DNA of 64,000 bases from Rhytidiadelphus loreus. Its lineage: Eukaryota > Streptophyta > Bryopsida > Hypnales > Hylocomiaceae. The stretch lies in the NCBI GenBank assembly GCA_947034895.1, contig OX344764.1, forward strand, positions 16,926,001 through 16,990,000. Reading direction: 5' to 3'. The notes under the pieces are model-generated. The model did not search any database. It saw only the letters and a list, made by a program, of their open reading frames with translations, and was not told where the DNA came from. A program made the position numbers and the translations under genes. Positions within the stretch are counted from its first letter, which is position 1, and each line of letters starts with the position of its first letter. Positions 1-9,698 of this stretch are shown here, piece by piece.

Positions 1-1139
1 CTTCACTCTAATTTTTTTTGTGTGAAACAAGCTGCACTTCCTTGCAATACCGATCCTTCTTGAACAGTACTTCTTCGCAATAGCTACTCTTTCTAGCGAC
101 AGCTTTTTCTCTCAAAAGAGAGGGCACAAAAGACTCAACAACAAGAACCGCAGTTTACAGCTACTTCTCAAGAAAACGAACAACTAAGTAGCAAGAACAA
201 CCGGACTAAAGCAATATCACAAACAAGAAAAGCAACAAAGCAACAAGAACGACCGGATTGTGCCGCAAATCACAGCTCTATCGACCTTTGCTTCAAAAAT
301 GCTCCCCGTTGCTAAAAAACGATGCACTTCAAGATTCTCTCTCTTACACTCTACAGTAGCCTTTTAAAAGAAAAAGATCGCATCCCGAGCGGCAGGACTA
401 TTATCAATTGCAACACTTCACAACTGGCAGACTAATGGTATGTTCTCATTTGGCGTTAAGGGCCAGGTTTTAAGGTGATATTCGAAGTTGGAAGGTGCGG
501 TTGTGCAGACCTGCAGTAGTTGGTAAATGCCGATCCTACGTGGTTGTCCATCTATCACAAGAAAAGAGCGGTGGTGAGAATTTAGTTGGAGGTCACTGTA
601 GCAATCTTTGCAAGATTTGCAGCCACTTGGTAATAGCATTGGCATGAGTAATAAAATGGTATTTTAAGCTAAATTGATCGCTACTAGTTAATGGCGCTCA
701 AGTTGGCCGATTAACTAGCAGCGGCGGATGTAATGAAGTAGTTAGCGGTGATTCTAAGGACAGGGCCCACTTCCTACGACAGCACAGGCAAAATATTCAT
801 GCATGCAATTAAATGTTTTTTTTTTTTTACGGCTGCAAAAAACATATAAAGTGAAGCGCTGATCTTTGTCGAATACCTGCCAGTGCAAGCACGTATCTGT
901 CAATTCGTCCACGTACAACTTATAATTTGACTTTGTTCTTCAGGTGCCGCACTACGCTCCTTGTCGATGACACTGCTGAAATGTTGTTTCAACGCGTGCT
1001 TGATTGCCCAATTCCCACATACATTATGTCATGAGTTAGCAGGGTTGTTCGCTGCGACAACGCGTGTGGGAGTACGCATTACCTACATTAACAGGAATAA
1101 TAGACAATAGTAATTATATAGAGTAGAAATTTTCAAAAT
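1..1139. other. Intergenic, no gene recognised
   Basis: Moderately AT-rich sequence with no open frame that has recognisable domains. The only ORF-like stretch, at 418-645 on the minus strand (75 codons), has no domain or splice context that I can support. I see no RNA gene or terminal inverted repeat here. The octamer GCGACAAC at about 1050 recurs near 4776, close to the other side of the CCGGA-rich segment, but no repeat boundary could be fixed from it. Confidence 0.5.
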
Positions 1140-1502
1140 TTCCGTAATGGGTAGGGAATAGGAAGCCTAAAACCAGAAATAGGAATTAGAGGCTTTACGG
1201 AAAACCTTAAACTGTAATTAGGGTTACAGTCGGATCCGGAAACCCTATCCGGAAACCCTAACCCTAATCCGGAAACCGGAAAGTTCCGGCCGAGTAGACC
1301 CTAGGGCCTAGTCCGGCTAGGGAACTCGCGGGAACGCCAGGCCGAAAAGCTACTTAACCCCCGCTGTTTTCTTCATTCTCCCTCTTTCTCCGCGTGATTA
1401 TCGCGATGGCGTTTAGTGAGTGAAAGTGTGGTGAGATAGGAACGCGTTTGGGAGAGAAGGGGAGGCCGGTGCCGATCGCACCGGAAAGTAGAACGGAAGA
1501 TT

Positions 1503-1566
1503 AGCGAAAACTTAGCGGATCAGGTGACGGAAACTTAACGGACACTTAGCGGAAACTTAGCGGAAG
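1503..1566 (+). repeat. Short tandem repeat in 5' leader (ACTTAGCGGAA)
   Basis: Four imperfect copies of ACTTAGCGGA-type units lie just before the start codon at 1590. They form part of the leader of the CCGGA-rich ORF. The function is unknown. Confidence 0.6.
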
Positions 1567-1589
1567 AGAGTCGGAAGTGAGGATAGAGT

Positions 1590-3437
1590 ATGTCTGTAGT
1601 TATGGCAGGACCTAGTGTGCTACGGAAGTCAGGGATCACGGCCCAGATGATCAATCCGGAAATCCCTGAGAATCCGGAACACCACCGGATGCTGGAGGAT
1701 GACTTGACGGATATGGGGTGCCTGGGGTTTCTGAAGAGACCCTGGAGTATCCGGAGCGAGGAGATGATAGACGAGCTAGTCTATGGCGCTCCAAATCAGT
1801 ACCACCTAACCGTTAGGGGTCGTCCAAAGTCCTGGACAGTAGAGATATGGGTCGGGGTTTATTTTGCGTCCACTAGAGGATCCGGATGGGCCGGCCGGAC
1901 AGAGAAGTTCGCCGCAGATAGATTCCGGAACCCGGTGGATCCGAAGGAGGGATACACTGCATCCGACTGCCGGAATCCTAGGGACCAGAGACTCTTAGAG
2001 TTTCTGAGCCCCATTCTGTATCCGGAAAAGCCCAGCCGGATTACAGTAACGCTGACAAACACGGTATTTGGAGCCTTAGGGGAAAGGGGGAAACCGGCCC
2101 CTAGACCAGTTAGCTGGGGGCTCATCATCCAGTCGATAGTAGATAAGCTTTCCGGAAACCTGGTGGGAAGGAAATCTAGTCGCATCAGTCCGTACCTCCT
2201 CCACTTGTATCACAAGCAGGAGGTACTCAGTAGTCCGGAAGACATCATCTACCGGCAGGGAGATAGTTTACTCCGATACGGACTTCCTCCGGATTTGGAT
2301 CCGACGGATGAGGAGCCGGAAGAGGACGTGAAGCCGGAACTGGAGCATGACTCACCGGAGAGGCACGAATCCCGCCGGAAGAGCACGGACCCGGATTCAA
2401 GAGGGAAGAACCAGCTTCCGGATCTTGTTCCATTCCGGAACACTGATCCGGATCCGGATATCTTCGAGTCGACCATCTCCTGGCTGCGGAGTCAGAAGGC
2501 TTCCAACGACCGGATGGCAACCCTGATCCGGAAAGTCTGCATGGCATTGAAGGTAGCGGACGAAACGGAGATCGTGGAGGCAATCAAGAGCAGACCGGAT
2601 CCGGAGATGATCCGCCTGTTGGAGGGACGGATCCGGGCAGTAGAGGCGGAACGCGACCATCTTCAAAACCGCGCAACGTGGGCGGAAAGGGAGATGCATA
2701 CCACCAACAAACGAGCGACGGATGTGACGGAGCTGGTCCGGAAGTTGAAAGACCTGATCGACCCGCCAACAGATATCATCACCAGATCCGCGCTCTGGAA
2801 CAACCAGATGACCCGGGAAGGCCACATTTCCGGAACCAAGGTTGTGAAGATATTGGTAGAGTTCAAGGCGCGGATTGAGGTCGCATTGAAGGAAATGCGG
2901 CACTTGGTGGGCCACTTCGATCCACTCAGCGGATTGGAGGAGTTTCCGGAGATACCCGGAGGTGAGTTCCCGGAGACAACTCAGTTGAATTTGGGAGAAC
3001 GATCGTCGGCCCAGCAACCCGGAAGATCCTCGGGACAGAAGGATATTACGGATGGGAGGAGGATTCCGGATCCGGTTCTAACGCCCCGGACTACCTCGGT
3101 AAACCTCTTCCCACCGATTCAGGATCCCACTGTTGACGTGATGGCGATGACGGTGGATCCGGTTGGGATTCAGAATCCGGCCCGGACCCATCCGGAGGAG
3201 TTCACGCATATGCAGCAGGAGACTCCTCCGCGGCCGCCACCGTCAACCCCGATTGAGTTCATTGACCTGGAGAAGAAGAAGGCTACCAGGCGGAAGAACA
3301 GCAGCGATCTGGTGAAGGTTCTCGAGTCGGAGGAAGAGGAGGCAGTGACGAATTCGTCTTCCGAGTCAGAGTATGCGGAGACGGATCCGGGTCCGCCAAG
3401 GACCCGATCCGCAACCAAGTCCACCCCGACAAAGTAG
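1590..3437 (+). CDS. Unrecognised 615-aa element protein with coiled coil
   Basis: A single uninterrupted frame of 615 codons begins at the first of two nearby in-frame Met codons (residues 1 and 5). Residues 1-250 look globular, with a WTVEIWVGVYFAS strand-like stretch and a later ISPYLLHLYHKQEVL helix that resembles helices seen in plant transposon-encoded proteins, an impression only. Residues about 250-290 are acidic and Pro/Asp-rich. Residues about 291-392 form a probable coiled coil with heptad Leu/Ile. The C-terminal third is low-complexity and ends in an acidic Ser/Glu cluster and a basic Lys/Arg/Thr tail. I see no protease, reverse transcriptase, integrase, zinc knuckle or DDE motif. 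Its coding sequence is saturated with CCGGA like its flanks. It is most likely the structural or DNA-binding protein of a non-autonomous element; function unknown. Confidence 0.6.
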   Translation: MSVVMAGPSVLRKSGITAQMINPEIPENPEHHRMLEDDLTDMGCLGFLKRPWSIRSEEMIDELVYGAPNQYHLTVRGRPKSWTVEIWVGVYFASTRGSGWAGRTEKFAADRFRNPVDPKEGYTASDCRNPRDQRLLEFLSPILYPEKPSRITVTLTNTVFGALGERGKPAPRPVSWGLIIQSIVDKLSGNLVGRKSSRISPYLLHLYHKQEVLSSPEDIIYRQGDSLLRYGLPPDLDPTDEEPEEDVKPELEHDSPERHESRRKSTDPDSRGKNQLPDLVPFRNTDPDPDIFESTISWLRSQKASNDRMATLIRKVCMALKVADETEIVEAIKSRPDPEMIRLLEGRIRAVEAERDHLQNRATWAEREMHTTNKRATDVTELVRKLKDLIDPPTDIITRSALWNNQMTREGHISGTKVVKILVEFKARIEVALKEMRHLVGHFDPLSGLEEFPEIPGGEFPETTQLNLGERSSAQQPGRSSGQKDITDGRRIPDPVLTPRTTSVNLFPPIQDPTVDVMAMTVDPVGIQNPARTHPEEFTHMQQETPPRPPPSTPIEFIDLEKKKATRRKNSSDLVKVLESEEEEAVTNSSSESEYAETDPGPPRTRSATKSTPTK

Positions 3438-3940
3438 ATCCGGCCAAAGGCGCTGACCCGGATTTCGAAGGGCGGATCGTCAGCGAAGAAGGCGCGGAAG
3501 GGTAAATGACTAGGTTGCGTAGTTGGATTGTTAGTTTTAGTATTTTGTCTTCATCGCGGGCTTTCCGGATGTGGGACCCGCTGATCCAGAATGCTAAGTA
3601 GTTCCGGATTTCTAGGAATTTAACGGCTTTCCGTTTTTCCTGGAACGGTCACTTGGCCATTGTCCGGATTTTCAGCTGGCCGTTGGACGCTTTTTCTTTG
3701 GACCGTTTTGGTCGTGTTGTTTTGGTTTTTAAGGGCAGGCCGGCTTGTGGCCTGTCATTCCATTTTGTGTCATTCAATTTGAGCACCCAAGAATAAACAC
3801 CTTGGGAATCATTATCTTGCGTATCGCGTCTTGATTACTTGTGTGTGGGTGTATCCGGGAGAGTGTGCAAGGTAGGAATCCGGATTGGTTGTTATCCGGA
3901 TCCGGCTGAAGGTGTCTTGCAGAATAGTTTAGATTGAACT
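3438..3940 (+). other. 3' flank with AATAAA polyadenylation-like signal
   Basis: Non-coding sequence after the CCGGA-rich ORF, still rich in CCGGA. A stretch near 3785-3840 contains AATAAACACC followed by a T-rich tail. This resembles the R-U5 part of a plant LTR or an ordinary polyadenylation site. No second copy that would prove an LTR is present. Confidence 0.4.
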
Positions 3941-3941
3941 T

Positions 3942-4370
3942 GAGGAGCTGTGCGTGGTGCCTTTAAATCGCTGGAACGGTGATCCGGTGGGATCCGGTAG
4001 TGGTCAGGGAGCTAATCCGGAATTCATGAGTAGTTTCGTGCGGAAGTCAGCAGCCGCCGAGAGGAACATTCCCAAACCATCGGAAGGTCTGCCAACCTCA
4101 AGAACGGTCGACAGCTTGGAAGTAAGTCCTTTAATTTCGGATTCCAACTATCCGCGGTTGTTTTGCGGTTGAGACTAGTTTACGAGTGAGGAGCTGTGCG
4201 TGGTGCCTTTAAATCGCTGGAACGGTGATCCGGTGGGATCCGGTAGTGGTTAGGGAGCTAGTCCGGGAACTCGAGAGGAGTCCCGTGCGGAAGTCGGCAA
4301 CCGCCTAGTGGAATATTCCCAAACCACCGGAAGGTCTGCCAACCTCAGGAGTAGGTGAAAGCTTGATCCG
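3942..4370 (+). repeat. 246-bp tandem direct duplication
   Basis: The block starting GAGGAGCTGTGCGTGG at 3942 recurs at 4188, a period of 246 bp. The first 75 bp are nearly identical, and similarity continues through the CCCAAACCA-CGGAAGGTCTGCC part of each unit. The copies have diverged by scattered substitutions, so the duplication is not recent. An ORF at 3954-4172 lies inside copy 1 but is closed in copy 2, so I do not call it a gene. Confidence 0.8.
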
Positions 4371-4971
4371 GAAAATAGCTGAGTGTCGTTGTAGTAAGGG
4401 CGGGTGTGGGTGTAACTCTGCGTGACCTACCTTCCGGGTGGCCACCCGGAATGTTGTGAGAGGGACCATCTTTCCTCCTTACCGGATTGAGAACTTTGAG
4501 GACGGATAGTTGTTTGTTGTTTAGGAGTTGATATGTGTGTTACTTGAGTGGTGATGTTCCCCACTCCTCGGAAAGAGCAAGTGAGGACCCTCTGAGGGTA
4601 AAACAGAGGTACCAAAAACCGGTGTGACGGATAGTGAGAGTAGAAATCCAGATCAAGGTGGATCCGGATTAGATTCCGGAATACAGTATTTCCGGAACTT
4701 GGGTTTGTGTTGTGCCCGATCCTACTGCGGATTGTCATTTCCAGGTAGATCCGTAGTTCCGGAAGCTTATCTACCGCGACAACATCTGGATTTCCCTGGG
4801 ACGATAACTCGTGTCATCTTAACGCTTTTGTGGTGTTAAAGATACCTACGCCTAGACTGCGCGTACGACAGCGCGACACCGCGACAGACAGACGTCGCGC
4901 GACGTCTAGTAGAGCCCGCGCGACGTCACGAAAAGTCAAATTTACCTTTGACTTTATAGGAAATTACCCCC

Positions 4972-5013
4972 CTCCAGGTGGATGCCACATGGCATCCACT
5001 TGGCAAACTGGAG
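4972..5013. repeat. Short palindrome before array A
   Basis: A perfect 10-bp inverted repeat (GTGGATGCCA / TGGCATCCAC with a 2-bp loop, 4978-4999) is nested in an outer CTCCAG...CTGGAG pair. It sits directly upstream of the dodecamer array at 5040. Its role is unknown. Confidence 0.6.
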
Positions 5014-5039
5014 GGCGCGTACGGGTAGGAGAGTGCGGG

Positions 5040-5349
5040 TAGGGGCGACTGCGGGTGGCGACTGCGGGTGGAAGAGGGCGACCGTGGGTGGGCGACTGCG
5101 GATTTCTGAGGGAGACCGCGGGTGGGCGACTGCGAGTTTGGCAGGGAGACCGCGGGTTCAGGGAGTGTTCTTGGGTGGGCGACCGCGGGTGCGCAAAAGG
5201 TACCTAGACTCGGTGGTGGACCCGAAGTCGCCCAATTTGGACCCGCTGTCGCCCTCTTGAGACCCATTGTCGCCCACGTCGGACCCGTAGTCGCCCTACC
5301 CAGACCCGCAGTCGCTGAATACGCAGTTGCCCTATCCGTACTCGCCCCC
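5040..5349. repeat. Dodecamer array A (inverted halves)
   Basis: GC-rich array of degenerate GCGACTGCGGGT units. From 5040 to about 5215 the units read in the plus orientation; from about 5225 to 5349 they read ACCCGCAGTCGC, so the array is a large imperfect inverted repeat. Unit spacing is irregular, unlike a satellite. It ends 183 bp before the ATG of the WCHI/RING pseudogene at 5532. The preceding 4860-4930 stretch is rich in CGACGTC and GCGCG words. Confidence 0.85.
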
Positions 5350-5425
5350 CTAGACCGAAGTCACTCGCCCTATATAGCCAGTAGCCCATCATCATGCTAT
5401 CACCTTCATTTTCCATTGAGGCTTT

Positions 5426-5460
5426 CTGTCTTGCAACCTTTGTTGGCTGCATGCGTGACC
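5426..5460 (+). promoter_or_regulatory. Shared promoter box, locus A
   Basis: Contains CTGTCTTGCAACCT, TTGGCTG and CATGCGTGACC in the order and spacing seen at the other array loci (11411-11451, 15412-15454, 17293-17339, 20300-20342). It lies 72 bp before the ATG at 5532. A TATATATA stretch at about 5472 follows and could be the TATA box. Confidence 0.6.
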
Positions 5461-5531
5461 CTTTTGGATAATATATATACTATTTTTTGCTATCATTTGG
5501 TTCTTAGAATTTTGCGACGTCCGCAAATCTC

Positions 5532-8039
5532 ATGGCAACTGGAGGTAGCAGTGATGGGTCCCTTCCGGTTTTTTCCACTATACGCACTCTTGGTGCAATT
5601 AGGAAGGCTGCCAAAGACAAGACTAGAAAAAGGAGGGGTAACATTCACAAGAAGCGATGGCATGTGTTGAACAATGATAACCACCTAGCTTTCAAAGGGT
5701 GGAACGAGGAGCCAGAGCCTTGGAGTATGCAGGTGTGCGAAGACTACATTGAATGGTGTCACATCGGGAAGTTCTTTCCGGCATGGCACCATCATCACAA
5801 CCGACACAATAACAAGGCAAATTTGAAGTATTGTGAAAATCCAGCTTTCATACAAAGGTGTTTAGAATTGTGGCAGGTCCTCTACAAAACCCCTTTTGTA
5901 GATAGGAATGAGGCCCCTTTGTTCATTGCTAGAGGTGCCTATGCTGAGGTCGCCTTGAACAAACAGGTTGACTGGACCACGATCAAAGAAAGTACCTACG
6001 TGGAGCATCCAGAAGTTGGAATAATTCCAAGAGGGGTTCTGAAATTTCCGGAGGGTGGACTTGGGCCTTTTCAAAGTGATCCACAAAACAAAGAAACTCA
6101 AGAGGTGGACACGGAAGAATCAAAAGAGGATAATGATTCAGATGGCACACAGATTCCTAAGCTTGTACGAGTGAAGGAGAAAATTATCACCCCCGTCCAA
6201 GTTCAAGTTCCAGTTCCAGTTCCAGATCCAAATGTTCAAGCCGCTTCATCATCGCGGGGAAAGAAGATGAAACATCCTGCCAAGGTGCGACGGTCCACCA
6301 CGAAAATTAGATTGGCATCAGCCTCAACCACAATTGCGACTCCAATCTTGCCACCACAAGACGCCAGCAACGTCTTCGACTTTGCTTTAAGTGACGACTC
6401 GCCCGTATGTGCCACAAGTCACATTCCCAATCCACAATCTGAATCTGATGTTGTTCACAATGCGATGACGTTGGCGAAGGCTCTCGACCTCTTGAAGACC
6501 AAGGATGCACAAATTGCAACCTTAGAAGGTGATGTGAAGAAATGGCGGTCTACATGTGAACAAAAAAATGCTCTCATTTCTCAACAATCCAAAGAATTAC
6601 AAGGCCTTCGAGAAAAAGAGCGTTAGACTTTCACATTGTCGGACATGGACGAAACCTTTGTTGAGCAGGATCCACATCACTTGGACAAGCTTGTTGGGGA
6701 CCTCACCAGCGATGTCATTCACCTTTCTCCCCCTGCCAAGCGTACGAAGCGTTCTTCAATTCTTCCAATGGCACCACTTCCGTTCGTCTCAAGAGATTCT
6801 AGCAATCCGCACGTTGATGGTTTGCAAGGGACTCAGGATTCACTTTCGTTTCCTGCCATTCCACATCTACAATCATCAAAGGAACTTGATTTGGCTGAGG
6901 AAAATAGAATGCTTCGAGAGAAGTTGGCAGTGTTGGCAGCGACATACTATCATTGGAAGGTCGCGTGCATTCTCTCCGTGGATCGATCTCAACAAGTTGC
7001 GAAAGAGCTAGACAAAGTTTCGAAGAACTTTGTAGCAAATGCCCCTAAACGAGAGAATGGATTGACATCATGGGCATTGATGGAGGACATGTTTCCGGAT
7101 AACATGTCCATGCTTGACGTGGCGGAAAAAAATGTCATAGACTGGGCACAAAATGGTTGGGACCATGGAAATCAGATGTCTAGTCACTTCAACGAAAAAG
7201 ACCAAAGTCTATTGTGGCCAAAGCCAGCTCATTTCGTCTTGGATCATACCAAATGCCCCATATGTCTAGAACAATTTGGGCCAGAAGGAGGATGGGCACT
7301 TGGATCATGTACACATGTGTACCATCCTCAGTGTCTCATCACTCAATGTCTGATTAGACGATGATGTGTGATTTGTGCAGCACCATTCCATGATCGCTTG
7401 TATACCATGTTCAACTTGATGACTTACATGCCACCTTCTTGGGAACACAATAGAAACACGACGGTAGAGACACGATTTTGGGGACGAGACTTGCTTTGGA
7501 GTTGGCGAGAAGGCCTACATGATCAAGAAATGGGAGCTGCTGCCTCACAATTGAATTGGGAAACGGACCCGCGTGAAATTCTAAGAGTGGCATTCAACCT
7601 TATGGGAAAAGGAGCTCACAATGCAGGGAAGAGGGCGTTTTTTTTTCAATGCCTTGGTGGATATTTTGATAAGACATCCCAAACCTTCAAGTGGGGTGCT
7701 CATCTGGAAGGACACCGTTGGAATTTTGAAGGTGAACAAGGGGCTAATCGTGATGAAAATGCCACTCCAGAAGACTTGAATAGTATGGCTTACCTCGACT
7801 CAACATACGGGCCTTATTATCAAAGCCAAGCACTCGATTATCTATTGGAGTTACACTCTCCGCAAACTAAAAGGACACTTGAAGCTCTCAAGGACTCCAA
7901 TGTCTTGGAATCTATTTTAGAAACAGATGGACCTGCTTCAAGGACTCGTGCTAAGAAGAAACTCGTTGTTGGAGAGTCCAATGATTACGAACAAGGTGCA
8001 ACGAGTGGTTCTCAGAACAATCCAATGGACTTGAACTAA
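5532..8039 (+). pseudogene. WCHI-family protein with RING-H2 finger, two in-frame stops
   Basis: One frame stays open for 836 codons except for TAG at 6624-6626 and TGA at 7362-7364. Residues about 25-150 form the WCHI domain shared with 9699-11198 and 20516-22122 (GW, EPW, WCHI at 75-78, NKANL, RCLE-W, VDWTT). A low-complexity acidic middle (Pro/Val/Gln repeats) and a coiled coil follow. A RING-H2 finger follows at 575-615: C575-x2-C578, C593-x-H595-x2-H598-x2-C601, then C612-x2-C615. The TGA is codon 611, between the sixth and seventh ligands, so termination there would leave the RING incomplete. The stops fit CAG-to-TAG and CGA-to-TGA changes. The absence of any frameshift in 2.5 kb suggests recent inactivation or stop readthrough. 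If functional it would be an E3 ubiquitin ligase; substrate unknown. Confidence 0.7.
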
Positions 8040-9698
8040 ATATTTCTATGAGATACTTACTTCAACGGTGGTTCTAGTTAATCGTAGTAGTATACAAGAT
8101 GTAAGGCCCATAGTATAAAAGCCGTAGTATATCCATACTTGCACACTGTAGTACTCTAGCAAAAGTTAGGGTTAAGATGTTGGCTTCTAAAACTATACCG
8201 CCTTGGTTGTATATTGTACTACTCTGCTTATTGACAACAACCTTCTATTGCTTTGGTTTTGAAGGTTTGGGCATACTTATACATTTGTAGCCTAAAATGT
8301 AATTGGTGAAATGCAAATACATTTGTTGTAATGCCTCGCACAATGATTCCATACACGGTCCCCACAAAATTGCTATCTTCAAATCTTTTAATGAATTTTT
8401 TCCTTTTGGATTTTTTTCTCATACAACATGTTTTTGTTTACATGGAAAAATTTGATTCATTCCATTCAGATTTTTTATGATAAAGTTATGGACCATTTTG
8501 TTTGGCGGGCAACTTGAGTCTACAGCTTCTTCTTTTAAAAGTTGCTTGTAGGATTTGTTTCTCTAGGCAATTTCTACAATCTAAAAAAAAATTAGGTCCG
8601 GTCACATAGTTAACTTCACTTGATAGCACACTCTCACCATTTTCATTTCATTTTAGAGATATTCATTATTTAAATTTTACAACTACATCTTACCTACTTC
8701 TACTCAACAATTTCTTAAAGTATCCAAAATTGTTTTTTTCCCACACATAACCATAGAATCTTACACCTTACTAGTATGAGAATGTGTGGAAAAAATTTCA
8801 GAATTTTTCATCTTACAGATTGCAAGATATCCGCATTTAGAGTGAAAAAAACAATTTTTTCAGCACATTGCTGGACTACATTATTTGACTTTTAACATTT
8901 TTCACTTTAATTTCTTGCACTACAGAGTTTTGAGCTTTAAACAAATATAGTGGAGAATTGAGTTGAGAGTCTAAATAAAAAAAAGGTTTTCAAAAAAACT
9001 TAATTTTCATTCTTAAAAAACTTGTAGAATAGAAGTACATATGAGATTGAATGAAAATCTATTTTCTTTCTAAGATAGAATTAAAATGCACTAATCCCCA
9101 CGGTCAAATTGTTGTTGCAAGCAAACTAAACCATGTCAAACTTTTTTTCTTGAACAATTGCCAAAATTGCGTTCCTAAATTAATCTTACAAGGTATTTTT
9201 CCCACCAGAAGCTCTAATTGCCCAATAAACAAGATTGTCCATAACTTTCTCATAAAATATCCAAATGAAATGAAAAAAAGCTTTCCGGATAGACAAAATT
9301 ATAATCTATGAGGGAAAAAAACTTAGAAAAATAAATTCAAATGCTTGTCACATTTTTTTGCTGCCCATTCTCCCCTGCTTTGGAGTTTGGACTATATGGG
9401 CATAACTTTTGTTCCCGGGCACCGATTGGAAAAAAAGTTATATTACCACAAAGGTAATCGTTTTTTCTATCTTCAAATAAAGTTTCAAAAATTCAGTCCC
9501 AAATTTCAGCCCGTAGGTACCATCTCTGACATCCATTCTTGCAAAGACACCAAATTCATAGCCCTCGTATTCAAAATATAATAAAAACATATGTACATTT
9601 CAAAAACAAAGGTGTGAATTTCTTTATTCCACAAAACCTTTGGAAAATCAAAAATTGGAAGGCCAAATTGTTTTTTTCTACCACACTAGATCCAACCA
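8040..9698. other. AT-rich intergenic with dispersed repeat fragments
   Basis: Convergent intergenic space between the 3' ends of two WCHI genes. About 8750-8830 resembles 35050-35130 and 41680-41760. About 9240-9470 resembles 37140-37330, including a shared ATAATCTATGAG word. These are diverged pieces of the dispersed AT-rich repeats that fill 34-42 kb. The ORFs at 9051-9311 and 9345-9581 lie inside the repeats and are not supported as genes. Confidence 0.55.

Larger units (their letters stand above)
1140..4800. repeat. CCGGA/TCCGG-saturated segment (putative mobile element body)
   Basis: The pentamer CCGGA, or its complement TCCGG, occurs roughly 70 times in 3.6 kb by hand count, about once per 50 bp. 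It is spread through the 5' leader, the ORF and about 1.3 kb of downstream non-coding sequence. Inside the ORF it is read in different frames (Asn-Pro-Glu, Ile-Arg-Lys, Asp-Pro-Asp, Phe-Arg-Asn), so codon preference for one peptide does not explain it. The rest of the window has only scattered copies. The segment is also more GC-rich than its surroundings and contains an internal 246-bp direct duplication. I infer one evolutionary unit, probably a mobile element, but found neither terminal repeats nor a polymerase, so the class is open. Confidence 0.6.

Noticed and set aside
2245..3017. Long minus-strand ORFs opposite the 615-aa frame
   Set aside because: They are shadows produced by the biased CCGGA-rich sequence; no domains.
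1140..4800. Full LTR retrotransposon
   Set aside because: There is an R-U5-like AATAAA stretch and a 3' direct duplication, but no paired LTRs, primer-binding site, polypurine tract, reverse transcriptase or integrase.
5122..5670. 182-aa ORF across array A
   Set aside because: Translated repeat units; overlaps the WCHI start in another frame.
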